DNA from: Chryseobacterium sp. ON_d1 | GTDB taxonomy: Bacteria > Bacteroidota > Bacteroidia > Flavobacteriales > Weeksellaceae | Assembly (NCBI RefSeq): GCF_006829085.1 | Contig: NZ_BJTC01000006.1 | Coordinates: 275,265-339,264, forward strand | Length of the DNA: 64,000 nucleotides | Reading direction: 5' to 3' | Shown here: positions 24,459 through 32,887 of the stretch, one piece after another | Position numbering within the stretch: the first letter of the stretch is position 1 | How the letters are laid out: each line of letters begins with the position of its first letter | Program-made: the position numbers and the translations under genes | Notes under the pieces: model-generated | Seen by the model: the letters and a program-made list of their open reading frames with translations, nothing else | Databases searched by the model: none | What the model was told of the DNA's origin: nothing

Positions 24459-25409
24459 TTAGTATCTAAATCCTCTTACATTAATAAAGTTGTCAAAGTT
24501 ATACCCTAAACCAATCATGAAACTGTTTCCGCCATAGCTCTGGATATCAGATAATCCAAGGTTATAGGTAGCTCCGATCATGAATTTATTGAATCTTACT
24601 TTTACAATGGGAGAGATACTCAGGTTCTGATTGTCAAATCTGTTCTGAACTGTTCTGTAGCTTACCCCAAAAGAGAATGCGTTGATATCATTAGAGAATG
24701 TTGCCATAAGGTTCCAGTCAATCATTCTCGTAGAGTTTGTATTAAGGTTAATTAATGCTGATGGTGCCAATGTAATATTATCAGCAATATTCCAGTTATA
24801 TCCTAAGTTTAAGAAGAATTTAATTGGAGAAGGCTCATAATTGTTTACAATAGAAGCGTCATTACTTAATGCAATATCGTTTACGGAAACACCCCCGAAT
24901 AACCCTCTATAAGTGGCAGCCAAACCGAAGTTTGCATACACCATAAAGATGTTGCTTTCTTCCCCTCTTAATAATGGGTCACCCCCTTCCTCAGTGTTGA
25001 TTTTTGAATAATCAAAGTTCATGTTATAGAAGTTAACACTTGTACCGAAAGAGAACTGATCTTTTCTGTCTCCTTCACTACTCAGAGGAATAAAATATGA
25101 AGCACCCGCTGTAATACCTCCTGCAGAAATAGGGCCGTTGCTATCTCTGAATACGGAAATACCAGCACCTACTCTATCAAAGATATTCGCATTGATCCCG
25201 ATTGACTGTACATTCGGAGAATTGTTGAACTTTGAAAATTGTTGTTGATAATTGGCGTTGAGCTGTACGTAATCTGTTTTTCCGTATTGAGCTGGGTTGA
25301 ACAGGAACTCACCATCCAAAAGATATTGCTGATAGTATGGTAGTGATTCTTGTGCTTTGTATGCATTTGACAAAAGAGCTAAACATACGATAGCATATAG
25401 TTTTCTCAT
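24459..25409 (-). CDS. PorP/SprF family outer-membrane protein
   Basis: 316 residues. Signal peptide (MRKLYAIVCLALLSNAYKAQ) then YYQQYLLDGEFLFNPAQYG, the family hallmark, and a series of barrel strands ending MIGLGYNFDNFINVRGFRY. PorP and SprF work with the type IX secretion system in export or surface attachment of adhesins. No large SprB-like partner gene is adjacent, so its cargo is unknown. Start at ATG 25409; the longer frame starts with TTG at 25427. Confidence 0.92.
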   Translation of the reverse strand: MRKLYAIVCLALLSNAYKAQESLPYYQQYLLDGEFLFNPAQYGKTDYVQLNANYQQQFSKFNNSPNVQSIGINANIFDRVGAGISVFRDSNGPISAGGITAGASYFIPLSSEGDRKDQFSFGTSVNFYNMNFDYSKINTEEGGDPLLRGEESNIFMVYANFGLAATYRGLFGGVSVNDIALSNDASIVNNYEPSPIKFFLNLGYNWNIADNITLAPSALINLNTNSTRMIDWNLMATFSNDINAFSFGVSYRTVQNRFDNQNLSISPIVKVRFNKFMIGATYNLGLSDIQSYGGNSFMIGLGYNFDNFINVRGFRY

Positions 25410-25432
25410 AACAAATCTTGATTTCAATTCAA

Positions 25433-25440
25433 CAAATATA
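25433..25440 (-). promoter_or_regulatory. -7 element for the PorP-like gene
   Basis: Minus-strand TATATTTG, exact TAnnTTTG, 23 nt before ATG 25409; no TTG at regular spacing. Confidence 0.5.
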
Positions 25441-25460
25441 AAAAAATTCTCAATATATTT

Positions 25461-26534
25461 TTAGTTTTCCAAATAATTTCTCCATTTTTTTACAGCATCC
25501 GCCATATCTTTAGGCATTGGGCTCTCAAAATATAATTCCTTCTTTGTAGTTGGGTGTATAAATCCGAGGGTATGTGCATGAAGGGCATGTCTGGGCAAAA
25601 TCTCAAAGACATTTTTAATAAACTGCTTGTATTTTGGAAGATTTACCCCTCTTAGAGGAGTATGCCCTTCATATCTTTCATCATTAAACAAAGTATGCCC
25701 TATATGTCTGAAATGCGCTCTGATCTGGTGTGTTCTTCCCGTCTCCAGCTTACATTCCACCCAGGTCATATACTTGAATCTTTCCAGTACCTTGTAATGG
25801 GTTACTGCATGTTTTCCCTGGCTCCCATCTTCATAAACAGACATCTGCATTCTGTTTTTAGGATGCCTTCCGATATGCCCCCTGATAGAACCTTCGTCTT
25901 CCTGAAGGTTCCCCCATACGAAAGCCCAGTACAGTCTCTTCGTAGTCCGGTTGAAAAATTGTTTTGCCAGGAAGCTCAATGCATATTCATTTTTGGCGAT
26001 CACTAACAGACCCGATGTATCTTTATCAATCCTGTGAACAAGCCCTACCCTGTCAAGATCGGATTTCTCACCATTCTTTTCAAAATGAAAGGCAAGGGCA
26101 TTGACCAGCGTCCCATCCCAGTTTCCGAACCCCGGATGCACTACCATTCCAGCCTCTTTATCCACAACAACCAGATCATCATCTTCGTAAATAATATTCA
26201 CAGGAATATCCTGTGGAATAATGACGTTCTCTCTCGGAGGATGTGCAAGCAGTACGGAGATCTGGTCTCCAGGCTTCACACGGTAATTCTGCTTTACCGG
26301 AATTCCGTTGACTATAACATTTCCGGCTCTGCAGGTCTGTGAAATTTTATTCCTTGAAGAATTCTGTCTGTATATTAAAAGAAACTTATCAATTCTTAAC
26401 GGTTCCTGTTTGCTGTCAACAGTGATATTAAGATGTTCATACAATCCCTTATTTTCCTCATCAATATCGATGTTTTCAATACTGTTGGAATCTAATAATT
26501 CTTCATCCAAAAAATCGTCGTTATCTTCTGACAT
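25461..26534 (-). CDS. rluD: RluA-family pseudouridine synthase (RluD-like)
   Basis: 357 residues. Acidic N-terminal 40 residues, S4 RNA-binding domain (LRIDKFLLIYRQNSSRNKIS to VKPGDQISVLL, about 45-115) and a catalytic domain with LVHRIDKDTSGLLVIAKN, whose Asp in HRxDxxTSG is the nucleophile. RluD modifies 23S rRNA helix 69. Downstream of the PASTA gene by 73 nt with a hairpin between. Confidence 0.92.
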   Translation of the reverse strand: MSEDNDDFLDEELLDSNSIENIDIDEENKGLYEHLNITVDSKQEPLRIDKFLLIYRQNSSRNKISQTCRAGNVIVNGIPVKQNYRVKPGDQISVLLAHPPRENVIIPQDIPVNIIYEDDDLVVVDKEAGMVVHPGFGNWDGTLVNALAFHFEKNGEKSDLDRVGLVHRIDKDTSGLLVIAKNEYALSFLAKQFFNRTTKRLYWAFVWGNLQEDEGSIRGHIGRHPKNRMQMSVYEDGSQGKHAVTHYKVLERFKYMTWVECKLETGRTHQIRAHFRHIGHTLFNDERYEGHTPLRGVNLPKYKQFIKNVFEILPRHALHAHTLGFIHPTTKKELYFESPMPKDMADAVKKWRNYLEN

Positions 26535-26557
26535 TGTTTTATATTTTTTTACGCAAA

Positions 26558-26584
26558 AGGCTTCAACATTTGCAGTTGAAGCCT
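26558..26584 (-). terminator. Hairpin between the PASTA and rluD genes (partial terminator or attenuator)
   Basis: AGGCTTCAAC and GTTGAAGCCT form a 10-bp perfect stem, but only TTTT follows on the minus strand, so termination would be incomplete; rluD may be partly read through. Confidence 0.45.
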
Positions 26585-26607
26585 GTATTTTTGATATTAA
26601 CCTAATT

Positions 26608-27684
26608 TTATTCTACGACAACCTTCTTAGCTTTTGGCTTTTGAGCAGGCTGTTGAGTCGTTGCAGATGCTGTTGGCTTGGCCGTATTATTTCCCGCAGC
26701 ATGAGTGCCATTCCCGACGGATGTTTTAGGCTTTTCAGCCGTAGTCTGAGTTTTAGGAGTCTCTGTCTTCGGAACGTCTGGCTTTGGAGTTTCTTTTTTA
26801 GGGGCCGGAGGGGGGACTACCGGAGCTTCGTAGCTTGGCTCGCTATGTACTTCTTCATAACGTACCGGAGGAAGTGAAGTATCTACTTTCATACGGTAGA
26901 TAGAATTCAGCTGCTCTACTTTAGCTCTTAATTCTGCCGGAGTTTTCTTACTCGCCCAAAGATCAATCTGCATTCCCTGATCACGAACGTCTCCTGCAGC
27001 AGGATCCTGATAATAAATAATATCAGATTCATCTCTGCCTCCATCTTCATGTTCCACCAATCCTACTTCAAACATGCTCTTTGCAATCACTACTCTGGCT
27101 TCTTTTACCGTAAGTCCCACTACATTAGGAATCGAAATATTTCTCATAGGACCAGATCCTACAACCACGTCAATAACTGAGAATCTTGGTAAACGGGTAC
27201 CGGGGTTCACAGCGTTTCCTTTATAAAGAATTCTTAAAAGAGCGTCTTTCTGGATACTCGGCTCGTAGATCGTATCTCCGATCTTAAGACCTACCTGATC
27301 CAGTCTCTGGAAAGCCAGTCCTGAATATTTGTTGATTACATTCGGAATCGCAATTGGCGCCCATGTTCTTGGATTTACCTTAAGCGTTACGGTTCTTCCG
27401 TCTTTTACGCGGGAACCTGGCGCAGGATACACCTGCAAAACCTGAAATGGTCTGTATTTAGGGTCATAATTGGCACTGTCTACTTCATATTCCAATCCTG
27501 TATCATCTAGTATTTTAACGGCATCATGCACCGATTTATTTACAACATTGGGAACAGGGATTTCCTGCCCGTGATTAGTATGGTACTCCAACCAGCGAAA
27601 TGTGAGCCACACCAGCCCAACGAAAACACCGATGGCTACTACTAAATTCAGTAAAACTTTCCAATTGAAAAGTGATTTAAGCAT
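26608..27684 (-). CDS. Membrane-anchored protein with three PASTA domains and a disordered tail
   Basis: 358 residues. A single membrane segment (about 9-31) is followed by three PASTA repeats: about 41-107 (IPVPNVVNKSVHDAVKIL), 110-178 (IAIPNVINKYSGLAFQRL) and 182-248 (ISIPNVVGLTVKEARVVI). Then comes a Pro/Thr/Lys/Ala-rich tail (about 290-358) ending in KPKAKKVVVE. PASTA domains bind muropeptides or act as spacers, usually attached to kinases or penicillin-binding proteins; neither is present here. The gene is divergent from ddl, consistent with cell-wall function. Start at ATG 27684: it has a -7 box upstream, and the longer frame starts with GTG 27753. Confidence 0.9.
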   Translation of the reverse strand: MLKSLFNWKVLLNLVVAIGVFVGLVWLTFRWLEYHTNHGQEIPVPNVVNKSVHDAVKILDDTGLEYEVDSANYDPKYRPFQVLQVYPAPGSRVKDGRTVTLKVNPRTWAPIAIPNVINKYSGLAFQRLDQVGLKIGDTIYEPSIQKDALLRILYKGNAVNPGTRLPRFSVIDVVVGSGPMRNISIPNVVGLTVKEARVVIAKSMFEVGLVEHEDGGRDESDIIYYQDPAAGDVRDQGMQIDLWASKKTPAELRAKVEQLNSIYRMKVDTSLPPVRYEEVHSEPSYEAPVVPPPAPKKETPKPDVPKTETPKTQTTAEKPKTSVGNGTHAAGNNTAKPTASATTQQPAQKPKAKKVVVE

Positions 27685-27710
27685 ACTTAAAAATACTTTA
27701 ATTATAACCG

Positions 27711-27718
27711 CAAATATA
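27711..27718 (-). promoter_or_regulatory. -7 element for the PASTA gene
   Basis: Minus-strand TATATTTG, exact TAnnTTTG, 26 nt before ATG 27684; decides that start. Confidence 0.5.
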
Positions 27719-27791
27719 GCTAATAATTTTAGAATGGACTTTTTATTTAACACAATTCATTTTTGATTTTAAATTTTGTCGATTTCCCATA

Positions 27792-27818
27792 TTGCATTAT
27801 ATAAAATGATTAAATTTG
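27792..27818 (+). promoter_or_regulatory. Promoter for ddl-coaD operon
   Basis: TTG (27792-27794), 16 nt, TAAATTTG (27811-27818), with ATG at 27835 or 27841. Confidence 0.65.
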
Positions 27819-27834
27819 CCTTAATTGATACTAT

Positions 27835-28824
27835 ATGGTTATGAATAAAAAAAGTGTTGCCGTAGTAATGGGAGGCTATTCTGATGAATATGTCGTTTCT
27901 TTAAAAAGCGGGCAATTGATTTATGATTCTTTAGACAGAAATCTCTATGATGTATATAAAGTAGTAGTCCTTAAAGATGAATGGTATTTTTTAGGAGAAA
28001 ATGATAAAAAATACGAGATGAACAGAGGTGATTTTTCTGTGACTTTAGACAACGGAGAAACTTTGAAATTTGATGTCTGCTTCAATATTATCCACGGAAC
28101 TCCTGGTGAAAACGGAATTCTTCAGGCATACTGGGACGCAATAGGTCAAAAGTATACAGGCTGTGGCTTCTATCAGAGCGCTCTTACTTTCAATAAAAAA
28201 GACACATTGGCAGTACTCTCAAAATATGGAATTCCTTCTGCAAAAAGTATTTATTTAAGAAAAGGTGAAGGCATCAATGTAGATGAGATCGTATCAGAAT
28301 TAAAGCTTCCTTTATTTGTAAAACCTAATCAATCCGGATCTTCTCTGGGAATTTCAAAAGTAAAAGAAAAATCTGAATTGATTGCTGCTACTGAAATTGC
28401 CTTCAAAGAAGACGATGAAATTCTGATCGAAAGTTTCTTAAACGGCATGGAAGTCTCTGTAGGGGTTATTGATTTTAAAGGAGAAACCATTGTTTTAGGA
28501 ATCACTGAAATTGTTCCTACCAATGAGTTTTTTGATTATGAGGCAAAGTATGAAGGCGCTTCTGAAGAAATTACACCGGCAAGAATTGACGAAGAAACCA
28601 CAAAAAGAGTGGAAGAAATCGCAAAAAGAGCCTACAACTCATTAGGGATGAGCGGTTTTTCAAGAAGCGAATATATTCTGATGGATGGTATTCCTTATAT
28701 GCTGGAAATGAACACCAACCCTGGGTTCTCTCCGGCAAGTATTCTCCCTCAGCAGGCAAGACATTATGGAATTTCCATCATGGATCTTTGTGGAAATGAA
28801 GTTGAAAAAGCACTTAATAAATAA
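27835..28824 (+). CDS. ddl: D-alanine--D-alanine ligase
   Basis: 329 residues (327 if the second ATG, 27841, is used). ATP-grasp fold: VAVVMGGYSDEYVVS (glycine loop), FNIIHGTPGENG, FVKPNQSGSSLGISKV and YMLEMNTNPGFSPASI (metal ligands near the C-terminus). Makes the D-Ala-D-Ala dipeptide for the peptidoglycan stem. First gene of an operon that includes a small secreted protein and coaD. Confidence 0.95.
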   Translation: MVMNKKSVAVVMGGYSDEYVVSLKSGQLIYDSLDRNLYDVYKVVVLKDEWYFLGENDKKYEMNRGDFSVTLDNGETLKFDVCFNIIHGTPGENGILQAYWDAIGQKYTGCGFYQSALTFNKKDTLAVLSKYGIPSAKSIYLRKGEGINVDEIVSELKLPLFVKPNQSGSSLGISKVKEKSELIAATEIAFKEDDEILIESFLNGMEVSVGVIDFKGETIVLGITEIVPTNEFFDYEAKYEGASEEITPARIDEETTKRVEEIAKRAYNSLGMSGFSRSEYILMDGIPYMLEMNTNPGFSPASILPQQARHYGISIMDLCGNEVEKALNK

Positions 28825-28828
28825 TCAA

Positions 28829-29281
28829 ATGATGAGGCTTCTTACTATTTCATTATTTGTTTCTTCTTTGGCATTTGCACAGAACTACAAAACTCTTGAA
28901 TTACAACTGCCTAAAAATTCGCTTGAACCCAAAAGCGTCAAATTTAGTGGTGATGCTGTTTACCTTGATGATCAGAAGTGTTTCAATTACATTAAAAAGC
29001 ATGATGTTATCATTGATAATGAAACAGTTCCCAATTATTTTGAAATCAGTTCTCTTGACAACAAAATCTTGTTTTCAGGAATTATAAAGAAAAATGAAAG
29101 TGGAGTTTTTGAAAGTAAGATTAAGTTTCATCCCATCGACAAAGTTTACAAAAATTCAAAAATTACAGGAAGAAATGATTTGATTCTAAATCTGTCTTCC
29201 AATCAGGTTCTAAATAACAACTGCAGCCTCAATCTTGAAAACCTAAGGCTGTTTTACGAAAAATCAAACGAAAACAACTAG
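28829..29281 (+). CDS. Small secreted protein, function unknown
   Basis: 150 residues with signal peptide MMRLLTISLFVSSLAFAQ. The mature part is strand-rich with Lys and Asn; no known motif. It lies 4 nt after ddl and 3 nt before coaD, so all three are one transcript. ATG 28829 is used because a longer frame would overlap ddl by nearly 60 nt and bury the signal peptide. Confidence 0.78.
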   Translation: MMRLLTISLFVSSLAFAQNYKTLELQLPKNSLEPKSVKFSGDAVYLDDQKCFNYIKKHDVIIDNETVPNYFEISSLDNKILFSGIIKKNESGVFESKIKFHPIDKVYKNSKITGRNDLILNLSSNQVLNNNCSLNLENLRLFYEKSNENN

Positions 29282-29284
29282 AAT

Positions 29285-29749
29285 ATGAAAATTGCTGTTT
29301 TCCCGGGATCATTTGATCCTATTACCTTGGGACATTACGACATTATAGAAAGAGCGGCCCCGCTATTTGATAAATTAATCATCGCTATCGGGCAGAACTC
29401 CCAGAAAAAATATATGTTCCCTCTTGAAAAAAGAATGGAATTTATCCAGAACTCGGTCGCTGAATTCCCCAATGTGGAGGTAGATTATTTTGAAGGGCTT
29501 ACTGTTGACTACTGCTTTGAAAAAAACGCACAGTACATCATCAGAGGGCTGAGAAATCCTGCCGATTTCGAGTTTGAAAAAGCGATTGCCCACACCAACA
29601 GAACTCTGGCCCACAAAAAACTGGAAACAGTATTTTTACTGACTTCCTCAGGAAAATCTTTCATCAGCAGCAGTATTGTAAGAGAGATCATTAATCATGG
29701 AGGAGAATACGAACTACTGGTTCCTGAGTCCGTGAGGGTGGAGCGATAA
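29285..29749 (+). CDS. coaD: Phosphopantetheine adenylyltransferase
   Basis: 154 residues, normal. AVFPGSFDPITLGHYDIIERA (nucleotidyltransferase TxGH motif), IIRGLRNPADFEFE and FLTSSGKSFISSSIVREI (ISSS/TxR motif). Transfers AMP from ATP to 4'-phosphopantetheine in CoA synthesis. Confidence 0.97.
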   Translation: MKIAVFPGSFDPITLGHYDIIERAAPLFDKLIIAIGQNSQKKYMFPLEKRMEFIQNSVAEFPNVEVDYFEGLTVDYCFEKNAQYIIRGLRNPADFEFEKAIAHTNRTLAHKKLETVFLLTSSGKSFISSSIVREIINHGGEYELLVPESVRVER

Positions 29750-29751
29750 AA

Positions 29752-29859
29752 AAATATAATTGATGAGCGATAAATGATAATTGATATAATGGCCAAGAAT
29801 TTGCTTAAGCAGAAATCATTCATCAATTATGATTTATCAACAATCATTTATAATTATAT
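29752..29859. repeat. Imperfect inverted repeat of the tgatgaatgataattgat type
   Basis: AATTGATGAGCGATAAATGA at the left and TCATTCATCAATTATGATTT near the right form a long imperfect palindrome. A related arrangement occurs at 63431-63515. The TRIC gene starts at its right edge. Confidence 0.45.
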
Positions 29860-30492
29860 ATGCACGAACAGTTCAATTTTGCTATAGAAGTCCTGGGGAC
29901 TATTGCCTTTTCCATGTCCGGAAGTTTTGCAGCAATGCAGAAACGGCTTGATCCGTTCGGGGTACTTATTATTGCATTTGTAACTTCTGTGGGAGGAGGA
30001 ACTGTAAGAGACCTGCTGTTGGATATCCCTGTATTCTGGATGCATGATCTTCTGACGTGTGCCCTGATTCTGATAACCAGTATTTTTTCAATGGTCTTCA
30101 AATCACTTGAGAAAAACTTCAAGGTAACCCTGTTTATTTTCGACAGCTTCGGTCTCGGGTTATTTACCATTATCGGGGTTCAGAAAGGTTTAAATGCAGA
30201 AATCCACCCTATGATCTGTATTGCACTAGGAACTATAACAGGCTGTTTTGGGGGGATAATCCGGGATATACTACTCAACAGGATTCCATTGATTTTTAGA
30301 AAGGAAATTTACGCTACGGCATGCATTGTAGGAGGTTCGGCATTTTTATTAATGACAAAATACACTGCGTTTTCCTATACTTTTGTACAGGTTTTTACTA
30401 TCTTATTGATTGTTGCGATCAGAACTTTCGCTGTAAAATATCATTGGCAGATACCTAAATTTTATGGCCATGATCACAGCTCAGAAATGTAG
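29860..30492 (+). CDS. TRIC/YicG-type cation channel
   Basis: 210 residues with seven hydrophobic segments and an internal duplication: GTIAFSMSGSFAAM and VTSVGGGTVRDLLLD in the first half, GTITGCFGGIIRDILLN in the second. The GGGTVRD/GGIIRD repeats are hallmarks of the UPF0126/TRIC family; homologues are homotrimeric inner-membrane cation channels. Not in an operon. Confidence 0.92.
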   Translation: MHEQFNFAIEVLGTIAFSMSGSFAAMQKRLDPFGVLIIAFVTSVGGGTVRDLLLDIPVFWMHDLLTCALILITSIFSMVFKSLEKNFKVTLFIFDSFGLGLFTIIGVQKGLNAEIHPMICIALGTITGCFGGIIRDILLNRIPLIFRKEIYATACIVGGSAFLLMTKYTAFSYTFVQVFTILLIVAIRTFAVKYHWQIPKFYGHDHSSEM

Positions 30493-30512
30493 AATAGAAT
30501 TTTCACAGATAT

Positions 30513-30543
30513 AAAAAAAGCACCTGAATCAGGTGCTTTTTTT
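30513..30543. terminator. Bidirectional terminator
   Basis: GCACCTG and CAGGTGC with flanking A- and T-runs make a 14-bp stem and AAT loop, between convergent genes ending at 30492 and 30561. Confidence 0.88.
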
Positions 30544-30560
30544 GTATTTTTAGTTGATGA

Positions 30561-31130
30561 CTAGAAGAATTTCCCTCTGTTTCTCATATTAGGATTGTGC
30601 ATATGCTTCTGCATGGTTGGCATTTTCAACTGCTCTTTCATCATTTTGATCTGATCGGTCATCATTCCTGCACTGTCTAATCTTTTTGCTTCTTCCAGAA
30701 GCTTCTGCCCTTCCTGCTTTCTTCCTTTGGAAATAGCTGCTGCCGCAAGATTCAAAGTTGCCATTGCTCTGTCATGTTTCATATTCAAACCATATTCCAA
30801 AGCTTTTTTCATAAAAGGCTCTACTTTCGCAGGGTGATCCTGAGCCTGGGTCAATCCTGTTAAATAGTGAAAATATCCGTATTGAGTTTTATGAAGTTGT
30901 GTTTTATAATCTGTTATTTTTGATAACCATTCTCCCGCTTTTTCCATATTCTGCTTTCTCAGCTGCCAGAATGCCAAAAGAATATACTCATTTTTAAAGA
31001 ATAGCAAGATTGGAAATGCAGCTAATAGAAATACAACAATACCCCATCCCAGATTTCTTGTGAAAAACATCATATAAAGTCCTGCCAGGATAAGAAATGC
31101 TGCTACTGCAATTTTTATGTATTTATTCAT
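30561..31130 (-). CDS. Membrane protein with TPR-like cytoplasmic region, function unknown
   Basis: 189 residues. Two hydrophobic helices (about 7-25 and 29-47) then a helical region whose QLRKQNMEKAGEWLSKI and HDRAMATLNLAAAAISKG suggest one or two TPR-like repeats. The C-terminus is Met/His/Asn-rich (MPTMQKHMHNPNMRNRG), possibly metal-binding or just disordered. Function not recognised. Confidence 0.75.
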   Translation of the reverse strand: MNKYIKIAVAAFLILAGLYMMFFTRNLGWGIVVFLLAAFPILLFFKNEYILLAFWQLRKQNMEKAGEWLSKITDYKTQLHKTQYGYFHYLTGLTQAQDHPAKVEPFMKKALEYGLNMKHDRAMATLNLAAAAISKGRKQEGQKLLEEAKRLDSAGMMTDQIKMMKEQLKMPTMQKHMHNPNMRNRGKFF

Positions 31131-31148
31131 TATTAAATTTTAGAAGTG

Positions 31149-31180
31149 CAAAGATAATAAATTTAGGGCTTAAAGTTCAA
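31149..31180 (-). promoter_or_regulatory. Promoter for the membrane TPR protein
   Basis: Minus-strand TTG (31180-31178), 21 nt, TATCTTTG (31156-31149), and ATG 18 nt downstream at 31130. Confidence 0.55.
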
Positions 31181-31184
31181 AAAG

Positions 31185-31275
31185 TCAATGGTGAATGGTC
31201 AATTCGCTGCGTTTGTTAATTTTTGTAGCTGTGAGAAATTCACAATTCACCTTGCAAAGCAAAAATTGACTATTG
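31185..31275. repeat. Dispersed palindromic repeat, copy 1 (gtcaatggtgaatggtcaat family)
   Basis: Starts GTCAATGGTGAATGGTCAAT, with core TTCGCTGCG, and ends ACAATTCACC, TTGCAAAGCAAAAATTGAC. Two more copies occur at 49501-49602 and 49606-49707 with the same order of parts; the outer arms pair with each other in a long imperfect hairpin. Confidence 0.65.
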
Positions 31276-31279
31276 GCCC

Positions 31280-31777
31280 CTAAGCTTCTTTCTTAATTTT
31301 TTCAAACGTCCGGAAACAGAAATCATAACCGTTCTTTTCGTCTTTCTCATGGCAGATTTCATTGGTCAACTTCCAGATTTTAGGATCTATTTTCGGGAAG
31401 AATGTATCGGCTTCAAGATCTGCTTTCACCAAAGTAACTTCAAGCCTGTCCACCACCTCCATTGTCTGTTCATAGATATTTCCACCTCCGATCACGAAAA
31501 CTTCTTCATCAATCTTCTTTGCAAATTTCAATGCTTCCTTGATGCTTCCTACAATAAGAATTCCTTCTTCAAACCAGTCTTTTTTTCTTGACACAACAAT
31601 GTTGGTACGGTTGGGAAGAGGCTTTCCAATACTTTCGTATGTTTTTCTTCCCATAATAACCGGATGCCCTGAAGTAATTTCCTTAAAATGTTTCAAATCT
31701 TTGGGAAGATGCCAAAGCAACTGGTTTTCAAAACCAATTTCATTTTTCTCTCCCATCGCCACCACTATTGTTGTCAT
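31280..31777 (-). CDS. folA: Dihydrofolate reductase
   Basis: 165 residues. IVVAMGEKNEIGFENQLLWHLPKDL (as two parts: NEIGFENQLLW substrate loop, LPKDLKHFKEITSG), VIMGRKTYESIGKPLPNR and FVIGGGNIYEQ are the canonical signatures. NADPH-dependent reduction of dihydrofolate in the cytoplasm; the target of trimethoprim-type inhibitors. Confidence 0.96.
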   Translation of the reverse strand: MTTIVVAMGEKNEIGFENQLLWHLPKDLKHFKEITSGHPVIMGRKTYESIGKPLPNRTNIVVSRKKDWFEEGILIVGSIKEALKFAKKIDEEVFVIGGGNIYEQTMEVVDRLEVTLVKADLEADTFFPKIDPKIWKLTNEICHEKDEKNGYDFCFRTFEKIKKEA

Positions 31778-31792
31778 TCAAATAATTTTTTA

Positions 31793-31820
31793 CAAAATTA
31801 GCACATAATTTGTATATTTG
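31793..31820. promoter_or_regulatory. Divergent -7 elements for folA and lemA
   Basis: TAATTTTG on the minus strand (31800-31793) serves folA; TATATTTG on the plus strand (31813-31820) serves lemA. Both match TAnnTTTG exactly. Confidence 0.55.
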
Positions 31821-31850
31821 GTTAGCACAAAAAATTTAAAAAAATAAACT

Positions 31851-32456
31851 ATGAAAAATAAAGGATGTCTGGGTGCAGGAACCATTGGTATCGCCCTCCT
31901 TATTATTGTTGCTGTTCTATTCTTCTGGGGAAAAAGCGGCTATAACAACTTTGTCAACAAAGAACAGACTGTCAATGCAAAATGGTCTAATGTAGAAACT
32001 GTATATCAGAAAAGAGCCAACCTTATTCCTAACCTGGAAAGAACTGTAAAATCGTATTCAAAATTTGAACAGGAAACTTTAACTCAAGTTGTGGAAGCCC
32101 GTTCAAAAGCCACTTCTATCAATATTGATCCTACCAATATGACAGAAGCAGATCTGGCCAAATTCCAGGCAGCGCAGGGAGAATTATCAGGAGCATTAAG
32201 CCGATTGATGGCCGTGGTAGAATCTTATCCTAACTTAAAAGCAGACCAGCAGTATATCAATTTCCAAAGAGAATACACTGCTATCGAAAACAGCATCAGA
32301 ACTGAAACTGTTTATTACAACGATGCTGCACAGGATTACAACACGTCTATCAAGACTTTCCCGAATAATATTCTTGCAAATTTCACCAATTTTAAAGAAA
32401 AACCTTATTTCAAAGCTGACGCAGGAGCTCAGAAAGCCCCTGAAGTATTTAAATAA
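31851..32456 (+). CDS. LemA family protein
   Basis: 201 residues. One N-terminal membrane helix (about 8-25) then the LemA coiled four-helix domain: NKEQTVNAKWSNVETVYQKR, ANLIPNLERTVKSY and SRLMAVVESYPNLKA with YTAIENSIRT. LemA proteins act in envelope stress and often sit beside TPM-domain proteins, as here. First gene of a three-gene operon. Confidence 0.94.
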   Translation: MKNKGCLGAGTIGIALLIIVAVLFFWGKSGYNNFVNKEQTVNAKWSNVETVYQKRANLIPNLERTVKSYSKFEQETLTQVVEARSKATSINIDPTNMTEADLAKFQAAQGELSGALSRLMAVVESYPNLKADQQYINFQREYTAIENSIRTETVYYNDAAQDYNTSIKTFPNNILANFTNFKEKPYFKADAGAQKAPEVFK

Positions 32457-32458
32457 TA

Positions 32459-32887
32459 ATGGGTAATTTCCTAACAAATCAACAGATCGCTTCCCTTGTG
32501 GAAGCGATTCAGTCTGCGGAAGATCATTCTACGGGAGAGATCAGGATACACATTGATTCCAATACGGAAAACCGTGATGCTAAAAGAGCATTTGAAGTTT
32601 TTAAAAAACTTGGTATGGATAAAACCGCTGACAGAAATGCTGTCCTTTTTCACGTTAATTTTGAACAGAAATATCTTACTATTATAGGAGATATCGGAAT
32701 TCATGAAAAGGTAAGACAGTCATACTGGGATCACCTTCACGATTATATCACTGCTGAATTTGCCAAAGGAAATTATTATAAAGCACTGAAAAGTGCCATC
32801 CTGGAAACAGGACTTGAACTCAAAAAACATTTTCCTGTAGAAGGAGAAAATCCAAACCAACTTTCAAATGAAATTACGTTCTCTTAA
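32459..32887 (+). CDS. Cytoplasmic TPM domain protein
   Basis: 142 residues with no signal or membrane segment. TPM (TLP18.3/Psb32/MOLO-1) domain: LVEAIQSAEDHSTGEIRIHI, RNAVLFHV and GIHEKVRQSYWD, with the hydrophobic beta-alpha-beta core. The first TPM gene lies 2 nt after lemA, and its 3' end overlaps the second TPM gene by 20 nt. Function in plants is photosystem repair; bacterial role unknown, possibly phosphatase or chaperone. Confidence 0.88.
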   Translation: MGNFLTNQQIASLVEAIQSAEDHSTGEIRIHIDSNTENRDAKRAFEVFKKLGMDKTADRNAVLFHVNFEQKYLTIIGDIGIHEKVRQSYWDHLHDYITAEFAKGNYYKALKSAILETGLELKKHFPVEGENPNQLSNEITFS

